Assembly: GCA_018263575.1 (NCBI GenBank) | Contig: JAANWX010000108.1 | Span: forward strand, 9,872-53,681 | Source: Chloroflexota bacterium | GTDB lineage: Bacteria; Chloroflexota; Anaerolineae; Anaerolineales; UBA11858 | Length of the DNA: 43,810 nt | Reading direction: 5' to 3' | In this document: one piece after another, positions 31,756 to 40,717 of the stretch | Numbering within the stretch: position 1 is the stretch's first letter | How the letters are laid out: the number at the start of each line of letters is the position of its first letter | Notes under the pieces: generated by a model | Databases searched by the model: none | What the model was told of the DNA's origin: nothing | What the model saw: the letters and a program-made list of their open reading frames with translations, nothing else | Program-made: the position numbers and the translations under genes

Positions 31756-32844
31756 TTAATTTTTTCGTGCTTTATAACGCTTGACAACTCGTTTCCAGGC
31801 TTCAGTAGGTTTTTCTGGTTTTTTCTTCCGGTGTTCATCTTTGCTAAGGAAAAAAGCCAGGTCTTCTAACAAGGCGCCTATGGGCGTTTCGGGATCGTCA
31901 ATGACCGGAGGTCGGCCCAGGTTGATGGAAGAGACAAAGGTATCAGAAGCAAAGGGAATCACCAAGTCAATTTTATCTTGGAGGACCTTATTAATATCTT
32001 TTGGTGATAAACCACGCCGTTCGAAAATCCAGTTCAATACCAGGCGGACTTTATCCCTAGGATACCCTAAGGAAGCGAATACATCCAAAGCCATAGAGGT
32101 TCCCCGTACGGACGCTATCTCTGGGGCCATGAGAAGCATGATGGCGTGAGATGCATCTAAGCCGGCTAGGGCTGGGGGTGTGAAGTTGTGGGGCAGGTCA
32201 AGCACCAGGTAATGGTAGTTCGACTGAAGGAGGTCTAAGACATGGATAATTTTCTCTTCCTCGAGCAGCTCAGCGTCTTCGGGATGCCTGGGAGCGGCCA
32301 ATACTTTTAACCCACTTTTGTGAGACAAAAGCGCTTTATCGATGACGTCTATGGTAATTTCTTCTTTGGGAATAGGAACCAAGTCTCCCCATGTGTTTTT
32401 GAGAGGGGTATTTAATAAGAGAGCACTGTGACCTGAAACCATTGCTAAATCTATCAGAACGGCCGGGTGTTGCCATAGCTCCACAAGGCCGGCTGCTAGA
32501 TTTACGGCCATGCTTGATACGCCCACCCCACCTCGTAAAGAGAAGACGGAAATGGTTTTTCCTACAATTTGACCAGCTTCTCTTTCTACTGTCACCGCTC
32601 GGCGCAGCCAGACCTTGACACGCGCCTGAAGCTCCTTAGGCTCAAAAGGTTTGGTCATGTAGTCGTCTGCTCCAGCTTCGAAGCCTTTTACTTTTTCTTC
32701 CAGGGAATCATGAGCCGTGAGCATGACAATAGGGATACGATTTATTTCTGGCATGGCCCGCATGCGGCGACACACTTCATACCCGTTCAACTCAGGCATC
32801 ATGTTGAGCTGATCATCATCAACGATCAAAATGTGAGAAGGCAT
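31756..32844 (-). CDS. CpaE/TadZ-like ParA-family ATPase with truncated receiver
   Basis: A 362-residue protein. Residues 1-85 are a receiver that opens [10 protein letters not shown] and jumps straight to [15 protein letters not shown]. The ~40-45 residues normally between them, including the beta3 phospho-acceptor Asp, are missing in frame, although MLTAHD and YMTKPFEP remain. Residues about 95-340 are a MinD/ParA-type ATPase with atypical Walker [11 protein letters not shown], lacking the second P-loop Lys as in CpaE/TadZ proteins, and LVLDLPHNF as Walker B. Such proteins position Flp/tight-adherence pilus machinery; no tad/cpa genes are in the window. The tail is Lys/Arg-rich. Ribosome site GAGG is upstream. 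Confidence 0.8.
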   Translation of the reverse strand: MPSHILIVDDDQLNMMPELNGYEVCRRMRAMPEINRIPIVMLTAHDSLEEKVKGFEAGADDYMTKPFEPKELQARVKVWLRRAVTVEREAGQIVGKTISVFSLRGGVGVSSMAVNLAAGLVELWQHPAVLIDLAMVSGHSALLLNTPLKNTWGDLVPIPKEEITIDVIDKALLSHKSGLKVLAAPRHPEDAELLEEEKIIHVLDLLQSNYHYLVLDLPHNFTPPALAGLDASHAIMLLMAPEIASVRGTSMALDVFASLGYPRDKVRLVLNWIFERRGLSPKDINKVLQDKIDLVIPFASDTFVSSINLGRPPVIDDPETPIGALLEDLAFFLSKDEHRKKKPEKPTEAWKRVVKRYKARKN

Positions 32845-32872
32845 GGTATTCCTCGCTTGAGAAGAAGTGTGT

Positions 32873-33032
32873 ACTCAATGTCATTTAGTTAAGGTTTTTG
32901 GCCCAGACCTGACAGGTTTTAGAGCACACTTTTAGACAGAAATATGCTCTTGGTTGCACCGAATCGAGATAAAAATGTCACGTCGGGAAACCTGTCAGGT
33001 CTACAACCGAGCTAAACTTAATGACATTGAGT
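32873..33032. repeat. 160-bp inverted-repeat element with ACTCAATGTCATT ends
   Basis: Terminal arms ACTCAATGTCATTTAGTT (32873-32890) and its complement at 33015-33032 match at 17 of 18 positions. A second pair of perfect 15-bp arms, AGACCTGACAGGTTT (32905-32919) and its complement (32988-33002), lies inside; each arm is itself nearly palindromic (ACCTGACAGGT). It has the form of a non-autonomous element and lies 29 bp upstream of the CpaE-like start. Confidence 0.75.
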
Positions 33033-33116
33033 GTGTACTAACTATCATTAAGGATAACATAAAAACCAGTTGCCGAATAGTTTTAAGTGAGCGCCCAAAA
33101 ATAACTTAGCACCAAG

Positions 33117-33226
33117 GTATCATCTCAAAAAATAGGGGACTTATGTAGGGCGATTTGGTAAATCGCCAGTCGAAATACCATTTCGACCTACATTTCCTAC
33201 ATTTCCCCGGAATATTGAGATGATAC
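33117..33226. repeat. GTATCATCTCAA-ended inverted-repeat element, copy 1
   Basis: Perfect 12-bp ends GTATCATCTCAA and TTGAGATGATAC, each followed inward by GGGGA/TCCCC. Inside, ATGTAGG/CCTACAT brackets two hairpins, GGCGATTTGGTAAATCGCC and GTCGAAATACCATTTCGAC. Related copies lie at 37921-38027 and 43171-43263. Confidence 0.75.
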
Positions 33227-33352
33227 GCATCAAGACCCTAAGGATTTGGCACTTAAAGCTCTTAGGGTCTGGCAATAAAAATGCGAAGTTATATCTGGAC
33301 AACTTCTTAGATGGCAATGTCCGATCTTTTGCCCCAACTTGAGGGAAATATC

Positions 33353-33381
33353 TTGACTGGCTAGTCAGCATTCTGTATAAT
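33353..33381 (+). promoter_or_regulatory. rpoC promoter
   Basis: TTGACT (33353-33358), a 17-bp spacer and consensus TATAAT (33376-33381). Transcription near 33388 gives a ~150-nt structured leader before the rpoC GTG at 33538. Confidence 0.75.
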
Positions 33382-33416
33382 TATACTTTGCATGCTGACA
33401 GAAAAAGGATAAATTA

Positions 33417-33482
33417 ATGGGCATACTAACAAGCGCTGAGAGAATATTCTCATGCGCTTGCTTTTGTATGTATGGTGATTAG
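33417..33482 (+). CDS. Putative 21-residue leader peptide of rpoC
   Basis: ATG at 33417 with a good ribosome site (AAAGGAT, spacing about 7) and a TAG at 33480-33482, all within the rpoC leader. The peptide ends ...CACFCMYGD with three closely spaced cysteines. A stable hairpin (33431-33459) lies inside the frame, so ribosome progress would control its folding, as in attenuators. Coding is inferred only from the ribosome site and position; it may be chance. Confidence 0.4.
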   Translation: MGILTSAERIFSCACFCMYGD

Positions 33483-33509
33483 CACATTTGTTCTACCCTT
33501 AAGTAGAAC
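33431..33509 (+). promoter_or_regulatory. Two hairpins in the rpoC leader
   Basis: Hairpin 1 (33431-33459) pairs AAGCGCTGAGA with TCTCATGCGCTT, with one bulge. Hairpin 2 (33490-33509) is a perfect GTTCTAC/GTAGAAC stem with a 6-nt loop ending 15 nt before the AGGAGG ribosome site of rpoC. They could tune rpoC expression, since rpoC here is not behind rpoB. Confidence 0.5.
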
Positions 33510-33537
33510 TTAACTACACGATTCAGGAGGTAGACGC

Positions 33538-36500
33538 GTGAAAACTAAGGGATTGACGAAACTTCGGATCGGTCTAGCTTCCCCCGAAACCATTCTGGGC
33601 TGGTCCTATGGAGAAGTATTAGAACCGGAAACAATCAACTATCGACGCTTGCGCCCTGAAAAAGACGGCTTATTTTGCGAAGCTATTTTTGGCCCAACGC
33701 GCGATTATCAATGTTATTGCGGAAAGTATAAAAACATTCGCTACAAGGGTATTGTTTGTGATAAATGTGGCGTAGAAGTTACCCGCTCTTCGGTACGTCG
33801 GGAACGTATGGGACATATAGAGTTAGCTGCTCCCGTGGCTCATCTCTGGTTTTCTAGGCGTATTCCTTCCATGTTGGGAAGATTATTAGACATGTCTCGC
33901 CGAGACCTGGATAGGGTGATGTACTTTGCCCAGTACATGGTGACGTACGTAGATGAAGATGGCCGCCAAAAAGCGCTTGATAATTTAAAGGAAGAATACA
34001 CCAGCGACGAAGGAAAAATTGGCGCAGATATTATAGCTCAAATTCAAGCTGTTGAGGCAGGCCGAGAGGAAGAACTAGCTGAATTCGAAGAACACAAAGA
34101 AGAGTTGAAGGCCCAATTCGATGAAAAAATTGCTGCAGAGCTAGAGCCTATCATTGAACAAGGCCAGCGTTTAGAACGCACTTTACAGGACCAAGTTGGC
34201 TCTACCACCAGCGACGATATTATTTTCCCGGAGACAGATGAAGTCATGGTGGAGGCTGGAGAAGAGATCAGCACATCTCATATCTCCAATGTTCAAGCCG
34301 TAGTCACGCAACGACTAAAAGAAATTGAAGATAGTCTCGAGACACAAAAAGAACATGACTTAGAGCACGTTAAGCTTGATATTGCTCGTGTCAGAGCTGA
34401 AACCACGCAAACGGTTCAAATGCTAGAGGAGCAACTTAATGAAGCCCGAGAAGCTGCTCAAGCTGAATATAAAAAACTGCGGCAAGATCTCCTAGATTTA
34501 CAACCTCTTACCTTCTTAAGCGAACCTGATTATCGGGATTTGCGTTCTCGTTTTGGGCAAATATTCGAAGCGGAAATGGGCGCAGAAGCGTTTCTGGACA
34601 TTTTGAAACGTTTAGATCTGAAAGCCCTAGCAAAGGATTTGTGGCACGAAATTCGTACTACTGGCAGCAAACAAAAACGCAGCAGAGCCACTAAACGCCT
34701 TAAGGTTGTCAACGCTTTCCGAGAATCTAAGAACAAACCGGAATGGATGGTACTCAAGGTTCTGCCGGTGATTCCCCCAGATTTGCGCCCGATGGTGCAA
34801 CTGGATGGGGGGCGATTTGCAACATCCGACCTGAATGACCTTTATCGCCGCGTCATCAACCGAAATAACCGCCTAAAACGCCTTCTAGAATTGGGGGCAC
34901 CAGATGTGATCATCAGGAATGAAAAACGCATGTTACAAGAGGCGGTAGATTCTCTGATTGATAACTCCCAACGCGGAAAAGCCCTTTCCCGCCGTGGAAA
35001 ACGGGAGTTAAGGTCACTCAGTGATATGCTAAAAGGCAAGAAAGGTCGTTTCCGTCGCAACCTTTTAGGCAAGCGGGTTGACTATTCAGGCCGTTCGGTA
35101 ATTGTATCCGGAGCTAAGCTTGAAATGCACCAATGTGGTTTGCCAAAGAAAATGGGATTGGAGCTTTACCGCCCCTTTGTCATTTCTGAATTAGTTCAAA
35201 AGGGATATGCTACCAACGTAAAAGGTGCCAAACGGCTAATTGAACGAAATCGTCCCGAGGTGTGGGAAGCCTTAGATTCAGCTATTCTGGAACGTCCCAT
35301 TTTGTTAAACCGCGCTCCTACCCTGCACCGCTTAGGAATTCAGGCTTTCGAGCCTCAATTAATTGAGGGCAGCGCCCTTCAATTGCACCCTTTGGTTTGC
35401 CCGGCTTTCAATGCTGACTTCGATGGTGACCAAATGGCGGTCCATGTGCCGTTGTCGAAGCAGGCTGTTAAAGAAGCCCGAGAATTAATGCTCTCTTCGA
35501 AGAACTTGCTTAAACCCGCCAGCGGTGAACCCATTATCCTGCCTTCCAAGGATATGGTATTGGGCGTCTATTACCTTACCCGCGAAGACGAACGTGATCA
35601 TAAAGGTGACGGTCGGGTTTTCTCCACTTTCGATGAAATCCTCATGGCCTATAACCTGGAACAGGTTGAGATTCCAACCAAGATACGCTTATTGGCCCAA
35701 ACCTGGTATGACGGGAAATGGAATCGACTGGATGAACCAGAAGAACGTTTGATCGAGACAACTGTGGGACAATCCATTTTTAATCAAGCTTTACCATCAG
35801 AAGTACAGTACGTGGACTGGACGATGGATAAAGGTGACGTCAAAGAGCTTATTACGAAAATTTACGAAGTTTGCGGTGAAGAAATTACCACAAAATCCGC
35901 GGATAGAATCAAAGATATTGGCTTCAAATATGCAACTCGCTCTGGATATTCAATTGCTATCACTGATTTCATGATCCCGCCCGAAAAGGAGCAATTAGTT
36001 CAGACTGCTTTGGGCCAAGTAAGAAAAGTAGAGCGAAGTTTTAGGCGTGGTATGTTGACTGAACAAGAGCAGGATGAACGCCTGGTAGAAATTTGGCAGG
36101 AAACCACTTCTAAAGTTGGGGACGCTGTTGAAAAGAACATGGATCCCTATGGAGACATGACGGTGATGGCCGTTTCCGGAGCCACAAAAGGTGGTTATGG
36201 GCCTGTTTCCCAATTAGCCGGGATGCGCGGCTTGATGGCCGATCCTTCTGGTCGTGTCATCACCGTGCCCATCCTCTCCAGTTTCCGGGAAGGGTTGACG
36301 GCCCTAGAATACTTTATCTCTAGTCACGGTGCACGGAAAGGCCTTGCTGATACTGCCCTGCGCACCGCTGATGCTGGTTATCTTACGCGCCGTTTGGTTG
36401 ATGTTGCTCAAGACATCATCATTAATGCCGATGATTGTGGAACTGAGGAATGCATCACTCTCGAACGAGGTGAAGAGATTGGCGGACAATCTTTCAACGA

Positions 36501-37860
36501 CCGTGTCTATAGCAGAATTGTGGCTGAACACATCGTAGACGAAGAAACAGGAGAGCTGCTCCTTGAGAAAGATTCCCCAGTGACACGGGAAATCGCTCGA
36601 AAGATTGATAAAGCTGATGTCAAAAATATCAAAGTCTACTCACCCCTAACCTGCGAATTAGAATATGGTATCTGTGCAAAATGCTATGGCATAGACCTTG
36701 GCCGAGGGCGTTTGGTGGATAAAGGTTCCTCAGTAGGAATTATCGCCGCCCAATCTATCGGTGAACCTGGCACACAATTAACCTTAAGAACCTTCCACAG
36801 TGGTGGTGTGGCCGCTGAAAGCGACATTACAACCGGTTTGCCCCGCGTTGAAGAGCTTTTCGAGGCTCGTAAATCCCCTAAAGGCGAAGCTGTCTTAACA
36901 GAAATCGCTGGAACTGTGAATATTGAGAAATCTGACCGTTATAGCGATATGCGCATTGTTCGCGTTGAAAATAATGAAATGGTTAGTGACTCTTACTCCA
37001 TACCCGATGGATGGACCATTGAGGTTGAAGAAGAAGACATCGTGGAAAAAGACGCCATAATCGCTTCCCATGAAGATGAAGATGAAGATGAAGGTGAGGG
37101 TGCTATCCTTGCCAAAAATGGAGGAAGAGTACGCTTCGAAGACGATAAGGTTATTGTCTCTTATGAAGTAAACGAAGAGAAAGTCTACCAGATCCCTAGC
37201 AACGCCCACCTCTCTGTTGAAGAAGGTGACAAGGTAGAACCTGCCCAGCCGTTGACCATAGGCTCACAAAACACGCACGATATTCTACGCATTAGTGGGC
37301 GTAATGCCTGTCAGAACTATATGTTATCTGAATTTCACAAAGTTTATCGTTCACAGGGGCAGAACATTCACGATAAGCACTTCGAAGTCATCATCTCGAA
37401 GATGATGTCAAAAGTTGTCGTCAAAGAATCAGGCGATTCTGAGCATCTCCCCAGCGATTTGGTAAATCGCATCAAGCTCATGAAGCAAAACGAGGAACTC
37501 CTCCAAGAGGGGAAGCGGCCAGCTCAATTCGAAGAGGCCCTTTTGGGAATCACAAAAGCGGCTTTGAACACCGAATCATTCCTCTCGGCAGCTTCCTTCC
37601 AGCACACAATCAAAGTCCTCACGAAAGCCGCCGTAGAAGGCGCTGAAGATCCCTTATATGGTTTGAAAGAAAATGTACTCATCGGCAAGCTGATACCTTC
37701 TGGGACTGGCTTTTCGAAGGGACATTTTGCTGAAAAAGATGAACTCGAAGAGGAGGAGCCAGAATTACCCGTTGTGGCCGATGTTGATACCCTGCCCGAT
37801 ACTGAAAATTTAGAGGATTTAGCAGAAAAAATTCCTGATGTGCCCGTTGAGGCAGAATGA
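33538..37860 (+). CDS. rpoC: DNA-directed RNA polymerase subunit beta'
   Basis: A 1440-residue beta' subunit of RNA polymerase. The N-terminal zinc site is Cys59, Cys61, Cys74 and Cys77 (CYCGKYKN... CDKCG). The catalytic Mg motif NADFDGDQMAVH has Asp627, Asp629 and Asp631. The bridge-helix/trigger-loop region is GGYGPVSQLAGMRGLMADPSGR, and a second zinc site follows (CGTEEC... CAKCYG). Between about 150 and 330 there is a long Glu/Gln/Lys-rich coiled-coil insertion in the clamp region. The GTG start follows a perfect AGGAGG at 7 nt. No rpoB lies upstream; instead rpoC has its own promoter and leader. A strong terminator follows the stop. The acidic C-terminal tail is Asp/Glu-rich. Confidence 0.98.
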   Translation: MKTKGLTKLRIGLASPETILGWSYGEVLEPETINYRRLRPEKDGLFCEAIFGPTRDYQCYCGKYKNIRYKGIVCDKCGVEVTRSSVRRERMGHIELAAPVAHLWFSRRIPSMLGRLLDMSRRDLDRVMYFAQYMVTYVDEDGRQKALDNLKEEYTSDEGKIGADIIAQIQAVEAGREEELAEFEEHKEELKAQFDEKIAAELEPIIEQGQRLERTLQDQVGSTTSDDIIFPETDEVMVEAGEEISTSHISNVQAVVTQRLKEIEDSLETQKEHDLEHVKLDIARVRAETTQTVQMLEEQLNEAREAAQAEYKKLRQDLLDLQPLTFLSEPDYRDLRSRFGQIFEAEMGAEAFLDILKRLDLKALAKDLWHEIRTTGSKQKRSRATKRLKVVNAFRESKNKPEWMVLKVLPVIPPDLRPMVQLDGGRFATSDLNDLYRRVINRNNRLKRLLELGAPDVIIRNEKRMLQEAVDSLIDNSQRGKALSRRGKRELRSLSDMLKGKKGRFRRNLLGKRVDYSGRSVIVSGAKLEMHQCGLPKKMGLELYRPFVISELVQKGYATNVKGAKRLIERNRPEVWEALDSAILERPILLNRAPTLHRLGIQAFEPQLIEGSALQLHPLVCPAFNADFDGDQMAVHVPLSKQAVKEARELMLSSKNLLKPASGEPIILPSKDMVLGVYYLTREDERDHKGDGRVFSTFDEILMAYNLEQVEIPTKIRLLAQTWYDGKWNRLDEPEERLIETTVGQSIFNQALPSEVQYVDWTMDKGDVKELITKIYEVCGEEITTKSADRIKDIGFKYATRSGYSIAITDFMIPPEKEQLVQTALGQVRKVERSFRRGMLTEQEQDERLVEIWQETTSKVGDAVEKNMDPYGDMTVMAVSGATKGGYGPVSQLAGMRGLMADPSGRVITVPILSSFREGLTALEYFISSHGARKGLADTALRTADAGYLTRRLVDVAQDIIINADDCGTEECITLERGEEIGGQSFNDRVYSRIVAEHIVDEETGELLLEKDSPVTREIARKIDKADVKNIKVYSPLTCELEYGICAKCYGIDLGRGRLVDKGSSVGIIAAQSIGEPGTQLTLRTFHSGGVAAESDITTGLPRVEELFEARKSPKGEAVLTEIAGTVNIEKSDRYSDMRIVRVENNEMVSDSYSIPDGWTIEVEEEDIVEKDAIIASHEDEDEDEGEGAILAKNGGRVRFEDDKVIVSYEVNEEKVYQIPSNAHLSVEEGDKVEPAQPLTIGSQNTHDILRISGRNACQNYMLSEFHKVYRSQGQNIHDKHFEVIISKMMSKVVVKESGDSEHLPSDLVNRIKLMKQNEELLQEGKRPAQFEEALLGITKAALNTESFLSAASFQHTIKVLTKAAVEGAEDPLYGLKENVLIGKLIPSGTGFSKGHFAEKDELEEEEPELPVVADVDTLPDTENLEDLAEKIPDVPVEAE

Positions 37861-37875
37861 CACTCCCCCTTTCTA

Positions 37876-37909
37876 AATCCCCAACTCTATGTAGAGTTGG
37901 GGATTTTTT
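37876..37909 (+). terminator. Rho-independent terminator of rpoC
   Basis: A 14-bp perfect stem (AATCCCCAACTCTA with its complement) with a 2-nt loop, followed by a T run, starting 16 bp after the rpoC stop codon. Confidence 0.9.
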
Positions 37910-38072
37910 GTTTAAGCGAGGTGGCTTCTCAAAAATCGGGGGGATGTAGCCGAGATTTCTATATCTCGCTTCCACGGAGCGTAAGCCCCGACTACAAATC
38001 TATTTCCCCAAAATATTGAGAGGATATTAACGATCAGAGAAATTCTTTTAGCAAATTTGTTCTATTTGGGGG
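37910..38072. other. Repeat-filled gap between rpoC terminator and gyrA promoter
   Basis: It contains copy 2 of the GTATCATCTCAA-ended element (37921-38027) with a nested GTAGYCG-ended element. Nothing gene-like was seen. Confidence 0.6.
37921..38027. repeat. GTATCATCTCAA-type element, copy 2, with a nested element
   Basis: Decayed ends GTGGCTTCTCAA (left) and TTGAGAGGATAT (right) with GGGG and CCCC inside them, as in copy 1. The core is a ~50-bp element (37946-37995) with GTAGCCGAGATTT and CCCCGACTAC ends, matching the ends of the element at 13456-13573. Confidence 0.65.
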
Positions 38073-38101
38073 CTGTAAAAGGTCGCCTTCGATGTTATAA
38101 T
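38073..38101 (+). promoter_or_regulatory. Candidate gyrA promoter
   Basis: CTGTAA (38073-38078), a 17-bp spacer and consensus TATAAT (38096-38101). The -35 box is weak. Confidence 0.45.
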
Positions 38102-38178
38102 ACCTCCTCGATAATAAGCAATAAATGTACCCACTGGGTACTTAGCTAGCATGACACTTTAGTGGTCAACGTAATGTA

Positions 38179-38200
38179 GGGCGGGTTTCGAAACCCGCCC
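38179..38200. repeat. Perfect 22-bp palindrome in the gyrA leader
   Basis: Half-site GGGCGGGTTTC with its exact complement, preceded by AATGTAG. It would fold as a tight hairpin in the gyrA leader RNA, about 60 nt before the start codon. The ATGTAGGGCG opening is shared with the core of the element at 33117-33226. Confidence 0.7.
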
Positions 38201-38262
38201 CATGGCTATGTGAAATTTTGCGCCACAAAGAACACGACAACGTGTTTAACTGGGAGGTTTTT

Positions 38263-40707
38263 ATGGAAGTAGGTTTGATCCGCCAAATAGATATTGATGA
38301 TGAGATGCAACAAGCATACTTAGATTACGCCATGAGCGTAATTGTTTCTAGGGCTTTGCCAGATGCGCGGGATGGCCTGAAGCCTGTCCACCGCCGCATT
38401 CTATATGCCATGCACGATATGGGCATGCACGCTGGCACAACCTTTAAAAAATCTGCCCGTATTGTCGGCGAAGTGTTGGGTAAATATCACCCGCACGGTG
38501 ATATGGCCGTTTATGATTCTATGGCCCGCATGGCCCAAGATTTTTCTATGCGTTATCCCTTGGTAGAGGGACAAGGCAACTTCGGGAGCATTGACGGGGA
38601 TTCGCCGGCCGCCATGCGTTATACAGAAGCTCGTATGGCCTCCCCTTCTATGCTCATGTTGGAAGACCTGGATAAAGAAACAGCCAATTTCCGGGAGAAT
38701 TTCGATGGCACGCTAGAGGAACCAGTAGTCTTACCAGCTTCTTTCCCAAACTTGCTAGTGAACGGGGTAACAGGTATTGCAGTGGGCATGTCGACCAGCA
38801 TTCCCCCCCACAATCTGGTAGAGGTGGTTGATGCCCTAAACTTCATGCTCGAAAATTGGAATAACCTAAATGAAATCACCGTAGAAGAGTTGACCGAATT
38901 CATTCAAGGACCAGATTTCCCAACCGGGGGCATTGTCCTTCAAGACAAGCGCCGCAGCGGACTTAAGAGCGCATATGGCAGTGGGCGGGGGCGAGTGCGC
39001 GTTCGAGCGCGGGCTATTGTGGAAGAAATGAGCCGGGGCCGCCATCGCATCGTCGTTACTGAACTTCCTTATCAAACCAAAAAAATCACTGTTCTCGAAC
39101 GCATCGCAAAATTAGTCCGCGAAGAACGCTTAGAAGGCGTGGCGGACTTGCGCGACGAGTCAGACCGGCAAGGCATGCGCATTGTCATTGAATTGACAAA
39201 ATCTGCCGAACCTGAAGAAGTACTAAGAATATTATATAAACGCTCCACCATGGAGTTAACCTTTAGCATTATCATGTTAGCTTTGGTGGACGGTGAACCG
39301 CGTTTACTTAGCCTAAAACAAGCCTTGCATATTTACTTATCCCATCGCCTGGAAGTTCTGAAGCGCCGGAACGAATACGAATTGGGCAAAGCGAAGGCAC
39401 GCGCTCATATTCTGGAAGGCTTGCAGGTCGCCTTAGATAATTTAGACGAAGTCATCGATACCATTCGCCGTTCACGGTCGGCCAGGACAGCGAAAAATAA
39501 CCTGATGCGCGATTATAGCTTGTCAGAAAAACAAGCTCAGGCAATCTTGAATATGCCTTTGCGACGTTTAGCCTCCATGGAGCGCAAGAAAATAGAAAAA
39601 GAATATAAGGAGATACGGGCGCGAATAAAAAAAATAAAAGCCATCTTGAAATCGCCTAAAAAGATGAGACAAACAATTGCTGAAGACCTCCAAAAGGTCA
39701 AAGAAGAATATAACGATCCCCGGCGGACTCATATTGCCAAAATAGAAGGGGGAGAAAAAGAAGCTCCCATGCTCCTCACCCAACTGACCCCCTCGGACGA
39801 TGTGTGGGTGATGGTAAACCGCGCCGGGAAGGTCTCCCGCACCCTGGGAGATGACACCCCACGCCCCAGCGGTTGGGATGTCCCGGAGCATTTAATCCGG
39901 GTCAACACGCGGGATACGCTTTACATCATTACCGAAAAAGGAGAAGCTGCCGCGCTCCCCGTTCATACCCTCCCTGAGGCAGAAAAACCCTCGCAGGGAA
40001 CGCATTTTTCGAACATCGCCCCCCTTGCTGAGAAAGAAACTATCGGAGCCATCTTCGCTTTGCCGCCCAAAAGAAAACGAGATGAAGAGTGGTACATTGT
40101 CACCGTTACCAGTGAGAGCATGGTCAAGAAAAGTGACATCAATGAAGTGCCAGGCCCCACGGCAAAACCCTTTACGCTCGTCAAAGTCAACCAGGGAGAT
40201 AGCCTAAGAGCCGTTCGCATGAGCAATGGGGAGCAAGATATATTCCTGGCCACCAAACAAGGCATGTCCATCCGCTTCTCCGAAGACGATGTGCGCCCCA
40301 TGGGCCTCGTGGCCGCGGGCGTAAATGGCATGAAGTTAAAGAAGGGAGACGAGGTTATCGGCATGGAAATTTTACCTTCCGAAGATGAGGTTTTCCTGCT
40401 CACCTCAACAGGAAGAGCAAAACGCGTTGCCGCCGCTGATTTCCCCAGCCAGGGGCGTTACGGGCAAGGTGTCATTGCCTGGAAACTGCCCAAAGACGCT
40501 ACGCTAATTGGCATGACAATTGGCCGAGGGACACTTCGGGTGACCATTCACCTCGACGAGTATGCCCCGAAATCGGCCCGCCTGGATGAGGCCCCCCTCC
40601 AGGGCCGCAGCGCTGTCCGAGGGGGAGAGGTGGTAGACATGCGGAAAGGGGACAAAGCCGTAAAGTTGACCATCCCCTGGGATGTGACCAGACCTATTGT
40701 CGAATAG
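38263..40707 (+). CDS. gyrA: DNA gyrase subunit A (type IIA topoisomerase A subunit)
   Basis: An 814-residue type IIA topoisomerase A subunit that breaks and rejoins DNA to introduce or relax supercoils. The catalytic Tyr120 is in [10 protein letters not shown]. The quinolone region is [15 protein letters not shown], where the residue matching E. coli Ser83 is Met and Asp87 is kept. The C-terminal beta-pinwheel (about 500-814) has a degenerate GyrA box, QGRYGQG instead of QRRGGKG, so supercoiling activity may be reduced and a topoisomerase IV-like role is possible. Ribosome site GGGAGG lies 5-6 nt before the ATG at 38263; a longer upstream frame is not needed. The stop is 10 bp from the convergent TPR-SAP gene. 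Confidence 0.92.
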   Translation: MEVGLIRQIDIDDEMQQAYLDYAMSVIVSRALPDARDGLKPVHRRILYAMHDMGMHAGTTFKKSARIVGEVLGKYHPHGDMAVYDSMARMAQDFSMRYPLVEGQGNFGSIDGDSPAAMRYTEARMASPSMLMLEDLDKETANFRENFDGTLEEPVVLPASFPNLLVNGVTGIAVGMSTSIPPHNLVEVVDALNFMLENWNNLNEITVEELTEFIQGPDFPTGGIVLQDKRRSGLKSAYGSGRGRVRVRARAIVEEMSRGRHRIVVTELPYQTKKITVLERIAKLVREERLEGVADLRDESDRQGMRIVIELTKSAEPEEVLRILYKRSTMELTFSIIMLALVDGEPRLLSLKQALHIYLSHRLEVLKRRNEYELGKAKARAHILEGLQVALDNLDEVIDTIRRSRSARTAKNNLMRDYSLSEKQAQAILNMPLRRLASMERKKIEKEYKEIRARIKKIKAILKSPKKMRQTIAEDLQKVKEEYNDPRRTHIAKIEGGEKEAPMLLTQLTPSDDVWVMVNRAGKVSRTLGDDTPRPSGWDVPEHLIRVNTRDTLYIITEKGEAAALPVHTLPEAEKPSQGTHFSNIAPLAEKETIGAIFALPPKRKRDEEWYIVTVTSESMVKKSDINEVPGPTAKPFTLVKVNQGDSLRAVRMSNGEQDIFLATKQGMSIRFSEDDVRPMGLVAAGVNGMKLKKGDEVIGMEILPSEDEVFLLTSTGRAKRVAAADFPSQGRYGQGVIAWKLPKDATLIGMTIGRGTLRVTIHLDEYAPKSARLDEAPLQGRSAVRGGEVVDMRKGDKAVKLTIPWDVTRPIVE

Positions 40708-40717
40708 GATAGATAAC

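Larger units (their letters stand above)
32845..33352. other. Gene-free stretch upstream of the rpoC promoter
   Basis: Two inverted-repeat elements (32873-33032 and 33117-33226) and a 10-bp-stem hairpin AGACCCTAAG/CTTAGGGTCT (33233-33270) fill most of this gap between the divergent CpaE-like gene and the rpoC promoter. No gene was recognised and no rpoB end is present. Confidence 0.6.

Noticed and set aside
38218-38262. Longer gyrA start
   Set aside because: The ATG at 38263 has a GGGAGG ribosome site and begins the conserved N-terminal arm.
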